NCBI GenBank assembly: GCA_050951095.1
Contig: JBMNIQ010000003.1
Coordinates: 62,001-126,000 of the forward strand
Length of the DNA: 64,000 nucleotides
From: UMGS1519 sp050951095
GTDB lineage: Bacteria; Actinomycetota; Coriobacteriia; Coriobacteriales; Eggerthellaceae
Direction of reading: 5' to 3'
Shown: piece after piece, positions 25,701 to 33,278 of the stretch
Position numbering within the stretch: the stretch's first letter is position 1
Layout: each line of letters starts with the position of its first letter
Notes under the pieces: model-generated
Told to the model about the DNA's origin: nothing
The model's input: only the letters and a program-made list of their open reading frames with translations
Database searches by the model: none
Program-made: the position numbers and the translations under genes

Positions 25701-28700
25701 AGGTTGTCGTGACGGATGACGGCAGCGGCCAGCTGACCGCGACCGTGAACGGCGGCAGCGCGGTGGCGTACACGAACACGTACACGGTCGGCGAAGCGAA
25801 GGCCACCATCGACGTTCAGAAGACGCTGAAGAGCGCCGACGGCCTAATGCCTCCGGACATCACCGGCAAGTACACGTTCACGCTCAAGGCCGTGACGGAC
25901 GGCGTCCCGATGCCCGAGACGACCAAGGTCACGAACCCCGGCAGCGCGGGCGGCACGGCAACGTTCGGCGAGATCACGTACACGAAGCCCGGCACGTACA
26001 AGTACACCGTGACGGAGTCCGGTTCTGTTGACGGCGTGACGAACGATTCCGATGCCACGAAGGATGTGACCGTCGTCGTCAAGGACAACTCCGACGGCAC
26101 CATGTCCGCCACGGTCAACGGCGGCAAGCAGATCGCGTTCGAGAACACGTACAGCGCCAGCCCCGTCACCGCGTCTATCTCTGCGAAGAAGGTCCTGTCC
26201 GTGGAGTCGGGCGACAACGCCCCGGACATCACCGGCAAGTACACGTTCAAGCTTGCGGCGGTCGATGGAGCCCCGCTGCCCGAGACCACGTCCCTGACGA
26301 ATCCCGATAAGGATGGCGGCACCGTCGACTTCGGCAAGATCACGTACACGAAGCCCGGCACGTACCGCTATACGTTGACGGAGTCCGGTTCCGTGGCAGG
26401 TGTGACGAACGATGCGAACACTACGCGCACTGTGGAAGTTGTCGTGTCAGACGACCATGCCGGCAAGCTGAAGGTGGATTCCGTGACCTCGGTCAAGGAT
26501 CTGACGTTCAGGAACGTCTATAGCGTGACGCCGGTTAGCGTCGACGGTTCCGCGCTGGTCAAGAAGACCGTGACGAAGACTGATGAGACCGGCAACGGCA
26601 AGACGTTCACGTTCACCATCAACGGCGTCTCGTCCAATACCAATAAGTATGCGGATACGGGCAGCGTGGCCTTCGATGCGGGCGAGACCGGCACGAAGGA
26701 CGTCGTTTTCGACGGCCTTACGTTCACCGAGCCCGGCACGTATCGCTATACCGTGACGGAAGATAATCCCGGCAGCGGATGGACCGTCAAGAACAATCCG
26801 GCAGAGGTGACCATCGATGTCACCGACAACGGCAAGGGCGCATTGAACGCAAAGGTATCCGGCGCCACCATCTCGAACTCCTACAAGGCTTCTACGACGG
26901 TGGACACGGATGCCGAGGGAAGCGCATTCCTGACGAAGACCGTTAGCGCGGCCTCTGCTACGAAGGGCGCAACGTTCGAGTTCGAACTCGTGGGAACGTC
27001 CGACAACACGAAGGATGCCGATGGAAACTTCTACAGCGCCGATGGCGTTGCAACGTTCGCGGCAGGTGAAACGGGCAGCAAGGCAGTTGACTTCGGTAAC
27101 ATCGCCTACACGCAAGCCGGCACGTACACGTATAAGATCACCGAGACGTCCGTTCCGAGCGGCTGGACCGCTTCGCCCACCGAGGCGGAGGTGACGGTGA
27201 CCGTGACTGACAACGGCGACGGCACGCTTGCTGCCCAGGTAACGGGTGCAACTATCGAGAACAGCTATAGCGTGCAATCCGTCACCGCGAAGATCCCGGT
27301 GACGAAGAAGCTCTCCGTTCCCGAAGGCCTGACCGGCCCCGGCGATATCACCGGCAAGTACACGTCCACGCTGGCGGCGCTCGATAACGCCCCGATGCCT
27401 GCGACGACCGAGGTGACGAACCCGGATGCCGATGGCGGCACCGCGGAATTCGGCGACATCACGTTCACCGAGGCCGGTACATATCATTACACCGTGACGG
27501 AGTCCGGCTCCGTGGACGGCGTGACTAACGACGAATATGCAACGAAGGACGTCGAGATCATCGTGACGGATAACGGCGACGGTACGTTGAGCGCCAAGGT
27601 CAACAACGGTCGTTCCGTGGTGTTCACGAACTCCTACACGGCGGCTCCCGTCTCCGCGAAGATCCCGGTGACGAAGAAGCTCTCCGTCCCCGAGGGTTCT
27701 GACGGCCCCGGCGACATCACCGGCAAGTACACGTTCACGCTCAAGGCCGTGACGGACGGCGCCCCGATGCCCGAGACGACCGAGGTGACGAACCCGGACA
27801 CGAATGGCGGCACGGCATGGTTCGGCGACATCGAGTACACGAAGCCCGGCACGTACAAGTACACCGTGACGGAGTCCGGCAGTGTCGACGGCGTCACGAA
27901 TGATGCCCAGGCAACGAAGGACGTGACCGTGGTCGTGACCGACAACGGCGACGGCACGCTGGCTGCGACTGTGAACAGCGGCAAGGATGTCACGTTCACG
28001 AATACGTACAGCGCAAGCCCCGTGACCGCGACCATCTCCGCTAAGAAGGTCCTGGCGGTGAAGTCGGGTAACAACGCCCCGGACATCACCGGCAAGTACA
28101 CGTTCACGCTCAAAGCCGTGAGCAAGGATGCTCCGATGCCCGAGACGACGAAGGTAACGAACCCGGACGCTGACGGCGGCGCCATCGACTTCGGCGAAAT
28201 CGAGTACACGAAGGCGGGCACGTACCGGTACACCATCACGGAGTCCGGCTCCGTGAAGGGCATCGATAACGACACGCAGGTTACACGCGATGTGGAAGTT
28301 GTCGTGACGGACAACCATGCCGGCAAGCTGAAGGTGGGGTCCGTGACTCCCCAGATCCGCTTGACGTTCACGAATACGTACAAGGTTGCCTCTACGAAGG
28401 CCTCCATCCCGGTGACGAAGGAACTCTCCGTCCCCGAGGGCCTGACCGGTCCCGGCGACATCTCCGGCAAGTACACGTTCACGCTCAAAGCCGTGAGCAA
28501 GGATGCTCCGATGCCCGAGACGACGAAGGTCACGAACCCCGATAGCACGGGCGGCACCGCGGCATTCGGCGACATCACGTTCAACGAGCCCGGCACGTAC
28601 AAGTACACCGTGACGGAGTCCGGCAGTGTCGGCGGCGTCACGAACGACGCCCAGGCAACGAAGGACGTGACGGTTGTGGTGACGGACAACGGCGACGGCA

Positions 28701-30637
28701 CGCTGACCGCGCAGGTGAATAACGGAAAGGACCTTACGTTCACGAATACGTATACGCCCGATTCCGCCACGCTTGACGGCGACGCAACGCTGAAGGCCAC
28801 GAAGGTCCTCACCGGCGCCGAGCTGACGGAAGGTGCGTTCAACTTCAAGGCAGAGGTGGAAACCGAGAACGGCACGAAGACGCTCACTGCCACGAACGAG
28901 AAAGACGGTTCCGTGACGTTCGATGCGTCCGGTTTGAAGTACACGAAGCCCGGCGAATACAAGGCAACGATCAGCGAAGTGATCCCCGACAATGCGAAGG
29001 GCATCACGTACGACACCAGCACGCACGACGTCACCATCACGGTTAAGGACAACGGCGCGGGCAAACTGGTGGCCTCGCTGGATGGCAACAACCCCACGTT
29101 CAAGAACGTCTACACCGCGAAGGGCGCTGCGAACATCACCTTCTCGAAGAAGGTGAACGGCAAGGATGCCACGACGAACATGTTCCACTTCACGATCACG
29201 GCGGACAACGGCGGTGCGCTGCCTGAGAACACCACGGTCGAGAACAATGGCGGTTCCGTGAACTTCGGCCCGATCGCTTACGACGAGAGCATCTTCGGCG
29301 AGGACGATGCGGATGATTCCAGCAGCACGTCTTCGAGCGCTGCCGATGAATCCAGCTCCTCCTCTGCAACCGATGACGGCACCGCAGCGAAGGAGAGCAC
29401 GGATACCGGCGACGCTGCAGGCAGCGCTGCAATCACAAGCAGCACAACGGAGTCCGCTTCCACTGCAAGCGAATCTGCTTCGAGCACCGAGTCTGCTGCG
29501 AGCACGTCCGATGAGAATGCCGACGGAGTGGAAAAGGCCTATGCGGCCGAAGCCAAGCCCGCCGTGCAGAAGGATGCGAACGGCAACCGCTACATCGACT
29601 ACTCCTACATCATCACGGAAGCGAACGAGGGCGCGTCTGGATACACGTATGACGATGCCGCTATGCACGTGACGATCCGCGTCACGGACAAGGGCGATGG
29701 CAACCTGGAAGCGAAGGTGATCTATAAGGATAAGACCTCGTTCGAGAACACGTATAGCGCTACCGGCTCTGCAACCGTCACGGCTAAGAAGGTCGTCGAA
29801 GGTACGGACCTGCGCGACGGCCAGTTCACGTTCGGCCTGTACGACGGCAAGGACAAGGTGGCCGAAGCTTCGAATGATGCTTCCGGCAATGTGACCTTCA
29901 CCGTCGATTACGACCAGACGAAGATCGGCACGCATGTGTACACGCTGAAGGAGATCTCCGATGGCCAGACGGGCTACACGTACGACGGCTCTGCGAAGAC
30001 CGTTGTCGTGGAAGTTGCGGATAACGGCGACGGAACGCTGAAGTGCACGACGGAAACGGGCGATGAGCTCACGTTCACGAACCGCTATCAGCCCATCGCC
30101 ACGGACATCACGCTCCATGCCACGAAGAAGTACGAGGACAAGAGCGGCAAGGCGAAGAAGCTTACGGCCGGCGAGTTCAAGTTCCAAGTGGCGGACGAGT
30201 CCGGCAAGGTGGTCGGAACCGCGTCGAACAAGGCTGACGGCTCCGTGACGTTCTCGAGCATCCCGTTCACGGAGGCCGGTACGTACACGTACACGATCTC
30301 CGAGGTGAAGGGCTCTGCAAGCCGTGTCACGTACGACGATTCCACGTACCAGGTGACGGTGACGGTGACGGATGAGAACGGCCAGCTGAAGGCCGAGGCG
30401 ACGGACGACAACCCGACGTTCACGAACACGTATACGCCGGCCGCAACGCCGACGTCGAATGATGACACGCCGGTGAAGACGATCGTCAAGAAGGTGACGG
30501 AGATGCCCGAAACCGGCGACTACACGCCGCTGCTGCCCATCGCCCTGGCGTTGGCTGGCTCGGGTGCGGTGATTGCCTACGGCATGAAGCGTCGTCGCAT
30601 GGATGCGAAGGTGAGCGGAGCATCGCATCGTCGGTAA
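22706..30637 (+). CDS. giant LPxTG-type surface adhesin: VWA head, isopeptide-module stalk
   Basis: 2643 residues. A secretion signal (basic start, hydrophobic core, cleavage near SYAADS) is followed by a von Willebrand A domain with a complete MIDAS DxSxS (D88, S90, S92). Then come a Cna-B-like domain (about residue 500), a second Cna/DUF5979-like domain, and about 14 consecutive FctA/Spy0128-type pilin modules of roughly 115-125 residues, each ending FTNTY-like, with the Lys near the start, Glu in TVTESGS and Asn in the last strand expected for self-formed Lys-Asn bonds. One late module is interrupted by a Ser/Asp/Glu-rich stretch (about residues 2200-2285). The end is MPETG (2600-2604), a hydrophobic span and RRRM: a sortase signal. 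Start 22706 is preferred over a TTG at 22628 because GGGAAGG precedes it. No sortase gene is in the window. Confidence 0.93.
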   Translation: MSAQMGARTDVILRWGGVRWFLAALVAVFATLCFTALPSYAADSQTEPAHSKTLKDNGDGTSTLSLSVTGNSTLSTTSSKADVIIILDRSGSMSYRTGGSTRLAVAKSAVNSLAETLLANNTTSDPDKIRLSLVTFSNYAATDVSSTASLSTFQNAVGNVRANGGTNWEDALSAANSIQARDGAKKYVIFVSDGDPTYRNTQGTQWFWQDPSDYQGHYSGGHMFYGTGNSDPYSNNYNYALQAAQTITGGGAELYSVAAFGNVTDMQSFSESATGRTDRYFAASDQEALNNAFSTIVQSITNSFGYKNVKITDGLTSATSSTVLQSGSSASDFTYTITDSDGNATAVVLDSDGNIKTINGKTSNVTLTDDTGASYTLAVGNPFPAASVSGSTVTWDISALGQLLDGFTYKVSFKVWPSQEAYDTVAALLNGTLSWDDVDQTQYTRTENSDGSYSYGLKTNTEAKVDYTAVKTVDDGQGGISTEETAGSADYDQPDPIKLISDSMSVSKKWVGDATLADNAFVTLELYIDGQPSGKTVTLNADNNWKASVHIAPGLEADGQTLNAGHDYTLNEQATTDSRFEYSSETAHPMIVNGTLAVSDDDGDSTLTATNTLKSSLDITKTVKDMSADSSADAGTLFTYTITVNDAAGGDVWFSIGKGGKTQVFSADEAATRVSGAEAEQDSDGNYTGYFHSASGTQVTVKVKDGENIYFPTLTTGSTYTVTEETPAVGYENTSIANNGGNATNTVPTATGTVDKNNSAYTVAYTNTFNSVSLTGGNSLKVTKSVTGHNATEQFAFTLTPDSATQAAIDDGSIKAADGADQASTTTKGYITKDGSETVSFGKYTFYKEGTYHFTADETTETSAAGWTYDSSTHDITVTVTKNSDGTLTASTGGNNPTFTNSYTAAPVSAKIPVTKNLEVSDGLTPPDIAGKYTFTLKAVTDGAPMPEATSLANPDKDGGTVEFGDIQYTEPGTYEYTVTESGSVDGVTNDSVPERTVQVVVTDDGSGQLTATVNGGSAVAYTNTYTVGEAKATIDVQKTLKSADGLMPPDITGKYTFTLKAVTDGVPMPETTKVTNPGSAGGTATFGEITYTKPGTYKYTVTESGSVDGVTNDSDATKDVTVVVKDNSDGTMSATVNGGKQIAFENTYSASPVTASISAKKVLSVESGDNAPDITGKYTFKLAAVDGAPLPETTSLTNPDKDGGTVDFGKITYTKPGTYRYTLTESGSVAGVTNDANTTRTVEVVVSDDHAGKLKVDSVTSVKDLTFRNVYSVTPVSVDGSALVKKTVTKTDETGNGKTFTFTINGVSSNTNKYADTGSVAFDAGETGTKDVVFDGLTFTEPGTYRYTVTEDNPGSGWTVKNNPAEVTIDVTDNGKGALNAKVSGATISNSYKASTTVDTDAEGSAFLTKTVSAASATKGATFEFELVGTSDNTKDADGNFYSADGVATFAAGETGSKAVDFGNIAYTQAGTYTYKITETSVPSGWTASPTEAEVTVTVTDNGDGTLAAQVTGATIENSYSVQSVTAKIPVTKKLSVPEGLTGPGDITGKYTSTLAALDNAPMPATTEVTNPDADGGTAEFGDITFTEAGTYHYTVTESGSVDGVTNDEYATKDVEIIVTDNGDGTLSAKVNNGRSVVFTNSYTAAPVSAKIPVTKKLSVPEGSDGPGDITGKYTFTLKAVTDGAPMPETTEVTNPDTNGGTAWFGDIEYTKPGTYKYTVTESGSVDGVTNDAQATKDVTVVVTDNGDGTLAATVNSGKDVTFTNTYSASPVTATISAKKVLAVKSGNNAPDITGKYTFTLKAVSKDAPMPETTKVTNPDADGGAIDFGEIEYTKAGTYRYTITESGSVKGIDNDTQVTRDVEVVVTDNHAGKLKVGSVTPQIRLTFTNTYKVASTKASIPVTKELSVPEGLTGPGDISGKYTFTLKAVSKDAPMPETTKVTNPDSTGGTAAFGDITFNEPGTYKYTVTESGSVGGVTNDAQATKDVTVVVTDNGDGTLTAQVNNGKDLTFTNTYTPDSATLDGDATLKATKVLTGAELTEGAFNFKAEVETENGTKTLTATNEKDGSVTFDASGLKYTKPGEYKATISEVIPDNAKGITYDTSTHDVTITVKDNGAGKLVASLDGNNPTFKNVYTAKGAANITFSKKVNGKDATTNMFHFTITADNGGALPENTTVENNGGSVNFGPIAYDESIFGEDDADDSSSTSSSAADESSSSSATDDGTAAKESTDTGDAAGSAAITSSTTESASTASESASSTESAASTSDENADGVEKAYAAEAKPAVQKDANGNRYIDYSYIITEANEGASGYTYDDAAMHVTIRVTDKGDGNLEAKVIYKDKTSFENTYSATGSATVTAKKVVEGTDLRDGQFTFGLYDGKDKVAEASNDASGNVTFTVDYDQTKIGTHVYTLKEISDGQTGYTYDGSAKTVVVEVADNGDGTLKCTTETGDELTFTNRYQPIATDITLHATKKYEDKSGKAKKLTAGEFKFQVADESGKVVGTASNKADGSVTFSSIPFTEAGTYTYTISEVKGSASRVTYDDSTYQVTVTVTDENGQLKAEATDDNPTFTNTYTPAATPTSNDDTPVKTIVKKVTEMPETGDYTPLLPIALALAGSGAVIAYGMKRRRMDAKVSGASHRR
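25429..28758 (+). repeat. tandem homologous modules inside the adhesin gene
   Basis: Nine modules of about 350-375 bp lie head to tail; seven of them share strings such as GKYTFTLKAVTDGAPMPE and TVTESGSVDGVTND. DNA identity is very high in places: a stretch of over 50 bases beginning TTCACGAACTCCTACACGG is identical at 25400 and 27622, and the segment around AAGCCCGTGAGCAAGGATGC-type coding near 28110 recurs near 28490. Such identity points to recent duplication or gene conversion. Confidence 0.85.
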
Positions 30638-30697
30638 TTCGGCGATAGCGAAGACGCGATTGCCCTACGCTTAACCACTTCGCGCGGCGCGTAAGAA

Positions 30698-30741
30698 GGC
30701 CGGCGGTCGGGAGCATACTTGCTCCGGGCCGCCGGCCGTTT
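30698..30741 (+). terminator. intrinsic terminator after the adhesin
   Basis: A 17-bp stem with one mismatch (30698-30714 with 30721-30737), loop ATACTT, then GTTTGT. Strong GC stem close behind the adhesin stop. Confidence 0.85.
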
Positions 30742-30971
30742 GTATTGCGAGGAAACGCAGCGCATTCCTGCTTGCTGCATGAGCGTCCTTGCACCGCTGC
30801 ATCTCGGGTGATTGCGCCTTGCGCCGCTCCGACTTGCGCCGCTGCGCCCTTATGGCCGTTCGCTTTGGCGCTATACGGCGCGGAGGGAAGGCGATGATGC
30901 GGAATACGCAGGCGGCAGGCGCAACGGGAAGGCGGCGGGCGCAAGAGGAAATCGCAATAGGAAATAGAAGA

Positions 30972-31007
30972 GCCGGCCGCCAGGGCGAATAGCCCTTGGC
31001 AGCCGGC
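30972..31007 (-). terminator. terminator downstream of the surface-protein remnant
   Basis: GCCGGC at both ends (30972-30977, 31002-31007) with an inner GCC-AGGGC/GCCCT-GGC pairing. Read on the minus strand it is followed by a pyrimidine-rich, T-containing tail. Confidence 0.6.
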
Positions 31008-31035
31008 CCGCAACCGTTCGAATCAGATGCAGCGG

Positions 31036-31758
31036 CTAGCGCTTCACGGTAACGGTCTTAGCAGCAGACCATTTCCCGCTGTACGTCTTTCCGGAAACGG
31101 TGCGCTGCGCACGTACCTTCACGGTATACTTCGCACCCTTCTTCAGCCCCGTGAGCGTCTTCGACAGCTTCTTGCCGTTATTCACGATCTTCCAAGAAGA
31201 AGATCCCTTCTTCTTGTATGCCACCTGGTAGCGGCCCGCGTACGTCACTTTGCCGTACGTGACTTTCGCTTTGCCCTTGTATCCCTTCAGCGTCTTCACC
31301 TTCGCCTTCGCCGGCGCGATGACCATATTCGTGCAACGAAGTGTGTAGCTCTCGTTGTAGTAATTCAGCGTGCCGCCCTCGGATTGCACCACAAGGTAGT
31401 ACGTCTTCGATGCCTTCAGACCCGTCAGCGTGATGTAACCGCTGCTATTCGCATTGACATGGAGAACCTTCACCGTGTTGGCGTTCGCTTGGTCCCTCAC
31501 CGTCACGGCAAGCGCCCATGTGCCGGAAGCGGCATCGGAGTTGCTGTTCGATGCCTTGATGCGGTAGTTCACGCCCTTTACGCCGAGCGTCTTGAAGCAG
31601 TAATACTGCGCGCCCTCCATATTCTTCAGCGTGCCGCTGCCCAGAGCCGGTGCGTGCTGCGGGTCTCGGTCATCCTCTTCGCGCGGATGCAGCCGGGATG
31701 TGCCGTTGTGGCATCCGCTTCCTGGTCGGAATTGTACATCGTTTCTAACTGCTAGCAA
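31036..31758 (-). CDS. C-terminal remnant of a surface protein with a fibronectin-III-like domain
   Basis: 240 codons. From about residue 40 the sequence is a clean extracellular-type protein: a beta domain (YRIKASNSNSDAASGTWALA) and a C-terminal fibronectin-III-like repeat ending SGKWSAAKTVTVKR, the common tail of secreted Eggerthellales proteins. The first 40 codons (rich in His, Arg, Asp, Pro) do not look like the same protein, and there is no signal peptide, membrane segment or good ribosome site. The best reading is a 5'-truncated gene. Alternatively the true start lies in another frame after an indel near 31640-31700. A terminator follows it. Confidence 0.55.
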   Translation of the reverse strand: MLAVRNDVQFRPGSGCHNGTSRLHPREEDDRDPQHAPALGSGTLKNMEGAQYYCFKTLGVKGVNYRIKASNSNSDAASGTWALAVTVRDQANANTVKVLHVNANSSGYITLTGLKASKTYYLVVQSEGGTLNYYNESYTLRCTNMVIAPAKAKVKTLKGYKGKAKVTYGKVTYAGRYQVAYKKKGSSSWKIVNNGKKLSKTLTGLKKGAKYTVKVRAQRTVSGKTYSGKWSAAKTVTVKR

Positions 31759-31799
31759 GCAAGCTGGGCAATTCGCCTGTGGAACGGCTGCGCAACGAA

Positions 31800-31827
31800 A
31801 AGGGGGGAGCGGCTGTGCCGTTCCCCT
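31800..31827 (-). terminator. intrinsic terminator after the minus-strand sulfhydrylase gene
   Basis: GGGGAGCGGC (31804-31813) pairs with GCCGTTCCCC (31817-31826); on the minus strand the stem is followed by CCTTTTCG. Confidence 0.8.
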
Positions 31828-31864
31828 CTGCAGTAAAAACGAAAGCGCGTCTGGCCGGTATGAG

Positions 31865-33145
31865 CTAGTCCACAGCTTCCAACGCCTGGTCGATGTCGGC
31901 GATGATGTCCTCGGCAGCCTCGATGCCGCAGCTCAGGCGGATCATGTCGGGCGTGATGCCGCAGGCAGCCAGCTCGTCGTCGTTCATCTGCTGATGCGTG
32001 GCATTCGCGGGATGCAGCACGCACGTGCGGCTGTCCGCCACATGCGTCTCGATCTGGCACATCTCCAGCTTCTTCATGAATGCCTCTGCGCCCGCACGTC
32101 CGCCGGCAACGCCGAAGCTGATGACGCCGCACGTGCCGTTCGGCATGTACTTCTGCGCAAGGTCGTAGTAGTCGTCGCCGGGCAGGCCGGGGTAGCGCAC
32201 CCATGGCACGTTCGGATGCGACTGCAGGTGCTCGGCCACGGCCTGCGCGTTCGCGCAATGCTGTGCCATGCGCAACGCCAGGCTCTCAAGGCCCAGGTTC
32301 AGGTAGTACGCATGCTGCGGGGCCTGGATGGATCCGAAGTCGCGCATCAGCTGCGACGTGGCCTTCGTGATGAACGCGCCGTCGATGCCGAACTGCTTCG
32401 TGTACACCACGCCGTGGTACGTCTCGTCGGGCGTGGTCAGCCCCGGGTACTTTTCCGCGTAGTCGTCCCAGTTGAAGTTGCCGGAATCAACGATGGCACC
32501 GCCGACGCAGGACGCGTGGCCGTCCATGTACTTCGTGGTGGAGTGCGTGACAATGTCCGCGCCCCATTCAATGGGACGGCAGTTGATAGGCGTGGGGAAC
32601 GTGTTGTCCACGATCAGGGGCACGCCGTGGTCATGCGCGGCCTGCGCGAACGTCTCGATATCCAGAACGGCCAGCGCGGGATTCGCAATCGTCTCGCCGA
32701 AAACGGCCTTCGTGTTCGGGCGGAACGCAGCGTCCAGCTCTTCGCGCGTTGCGTTCGGGGCAACGAACGTGACGTCCAGGCCCATGCGCTTCATGGTGTG
32801 GGCCAGCAGGTTGTACGTGCCTCCGTAGATGGCCGAGCTTGCCACCACATGGTCTCCGTTGCCGGCGATGTTGAACACGGCGAAGAAGTTCGCCGCCTGG
32901 CCGGACGACGTCAGCATGCCGGCCGTGCCGCCTTCCAGCTCCGTGATGCGGGCTGCAACGTAGTCGTTCGTGGGGTTCTGCAAACGCGTGTAGAAGTATC
33001 CGGACTCCTCCAGGGCGAACAGCTTGCCCATTTCCTCGCTCGTGTCGTATTTGAACGTCGTGCTCTGAATGATGGGAATCTGACGCGGTTCGCCGTTGCC
33101 GGGGCGGTAGCCGCCCTGCACGCATATGGTCTTGATATCGGGCAT
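31865..33145 (-). CDS. O-acetylhomoserine aminocarboxypropyltransferase/sulfhydrylase (Cys/Met PLP family)
   Basis: Gamma-replacement PLP enzyme that makes homocysteine from O-acetylhomoserine and sulfide; 426 residues. Visible hallmarks are YTRLQNPTND, the aromatic stacking YGGTYNLL, the VDNTFPTP aspartate loop and the PLP lysine in THSTTKYMDGH. The long 426-residue form with QNPTN and the insertion around GNFNWDDYAEKYPGL fits MetY rather than MetB/MetC. Ribosome site AAAGGAG precedes the ATG. Divergent from the beta-lactamase-like gene; the 133 bp between contain TAGCGCACTGTGCTA (33184-33198), a near palindrome. A second paralogue is at 39755. Confidence 0.88.
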   Translation of the reverse strand: MPDIKTICVQGGYRPGNGEPRQIPIIQSTTFKYDTSEEMGKLFALEESGYFYTRLQNPTNDYVAARITELEGGTAGMLTSSGQAANFFAVFNIAGNGDHVVASSAIYGGTYNLLAHTMKRMGLDVTFVAPNATREELDAAFRPNTKAVFGETIANPALAVLDIETFAQAAHDHGVPLIVDNTFPTPINCRPIEWGADIVTHSTTKYMDGHASCVGGAIVDSGNFNWDDYAEKYPGLTTPDETYHGVVYTKQFGIDGAFITKATSQLMRDFGSIQAPQHAYYLNLGLESLALRMAQHCANAQAVAEHLQSHPNVPWVRYPGLPGDDYYDLAQKYMPNGTCGVISFGVAGGRAGAEAFMKKLEMCQIETHVADSRTCVLHPANATHQQMNDDELAACGITPDMIRLSCGIEAAEDIIADIDQALEAVD

Positions 33146-33278
33146 GATGCTCCTTTGCTATCGGGAAAGACAATGGCTATTCTAGCGCACTGTGCTAGCA
33201 TCGAAATCCGATGAGGGGCGATTGCGTGCCAATACATTGTTTCGCCTGCTGAATGGCGCTATCGGGAGAGAAGGCAAG

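Larger units (their letters stand above)
30638..31035. other. intergenic region without a recognisable gene
   Basis: About 400 bp between the adhesin and the surface-protein remnant. It holds a terminator for each side (30698-30737 and 30972-31007). The 230 bases between show no open frame with a ribosome site, no tRNA and no repeat that I can identify; several short frames present look like chance. Confidence 0.6.

Noticed and set aside
25429..28758. CRISPR array, because of the regular repeats
   Set aside because: The repeats are about 350-375 bp, in frame, and encode protein modules; there are no short spacers and no cas genes.
26447..30628. 1393-codon open frame on the minus strand opposite the adhesin
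   Set aside because: Same cause: repeated modules with biased third positions give repeated antisense frames. No protein-like segments or start signals.
30742..30970. tRNA or small RNA in the gap after the adhesin
   Set aside because: No cloverleaf or T-loop sequence; only the two terminator hairpins are convincing.
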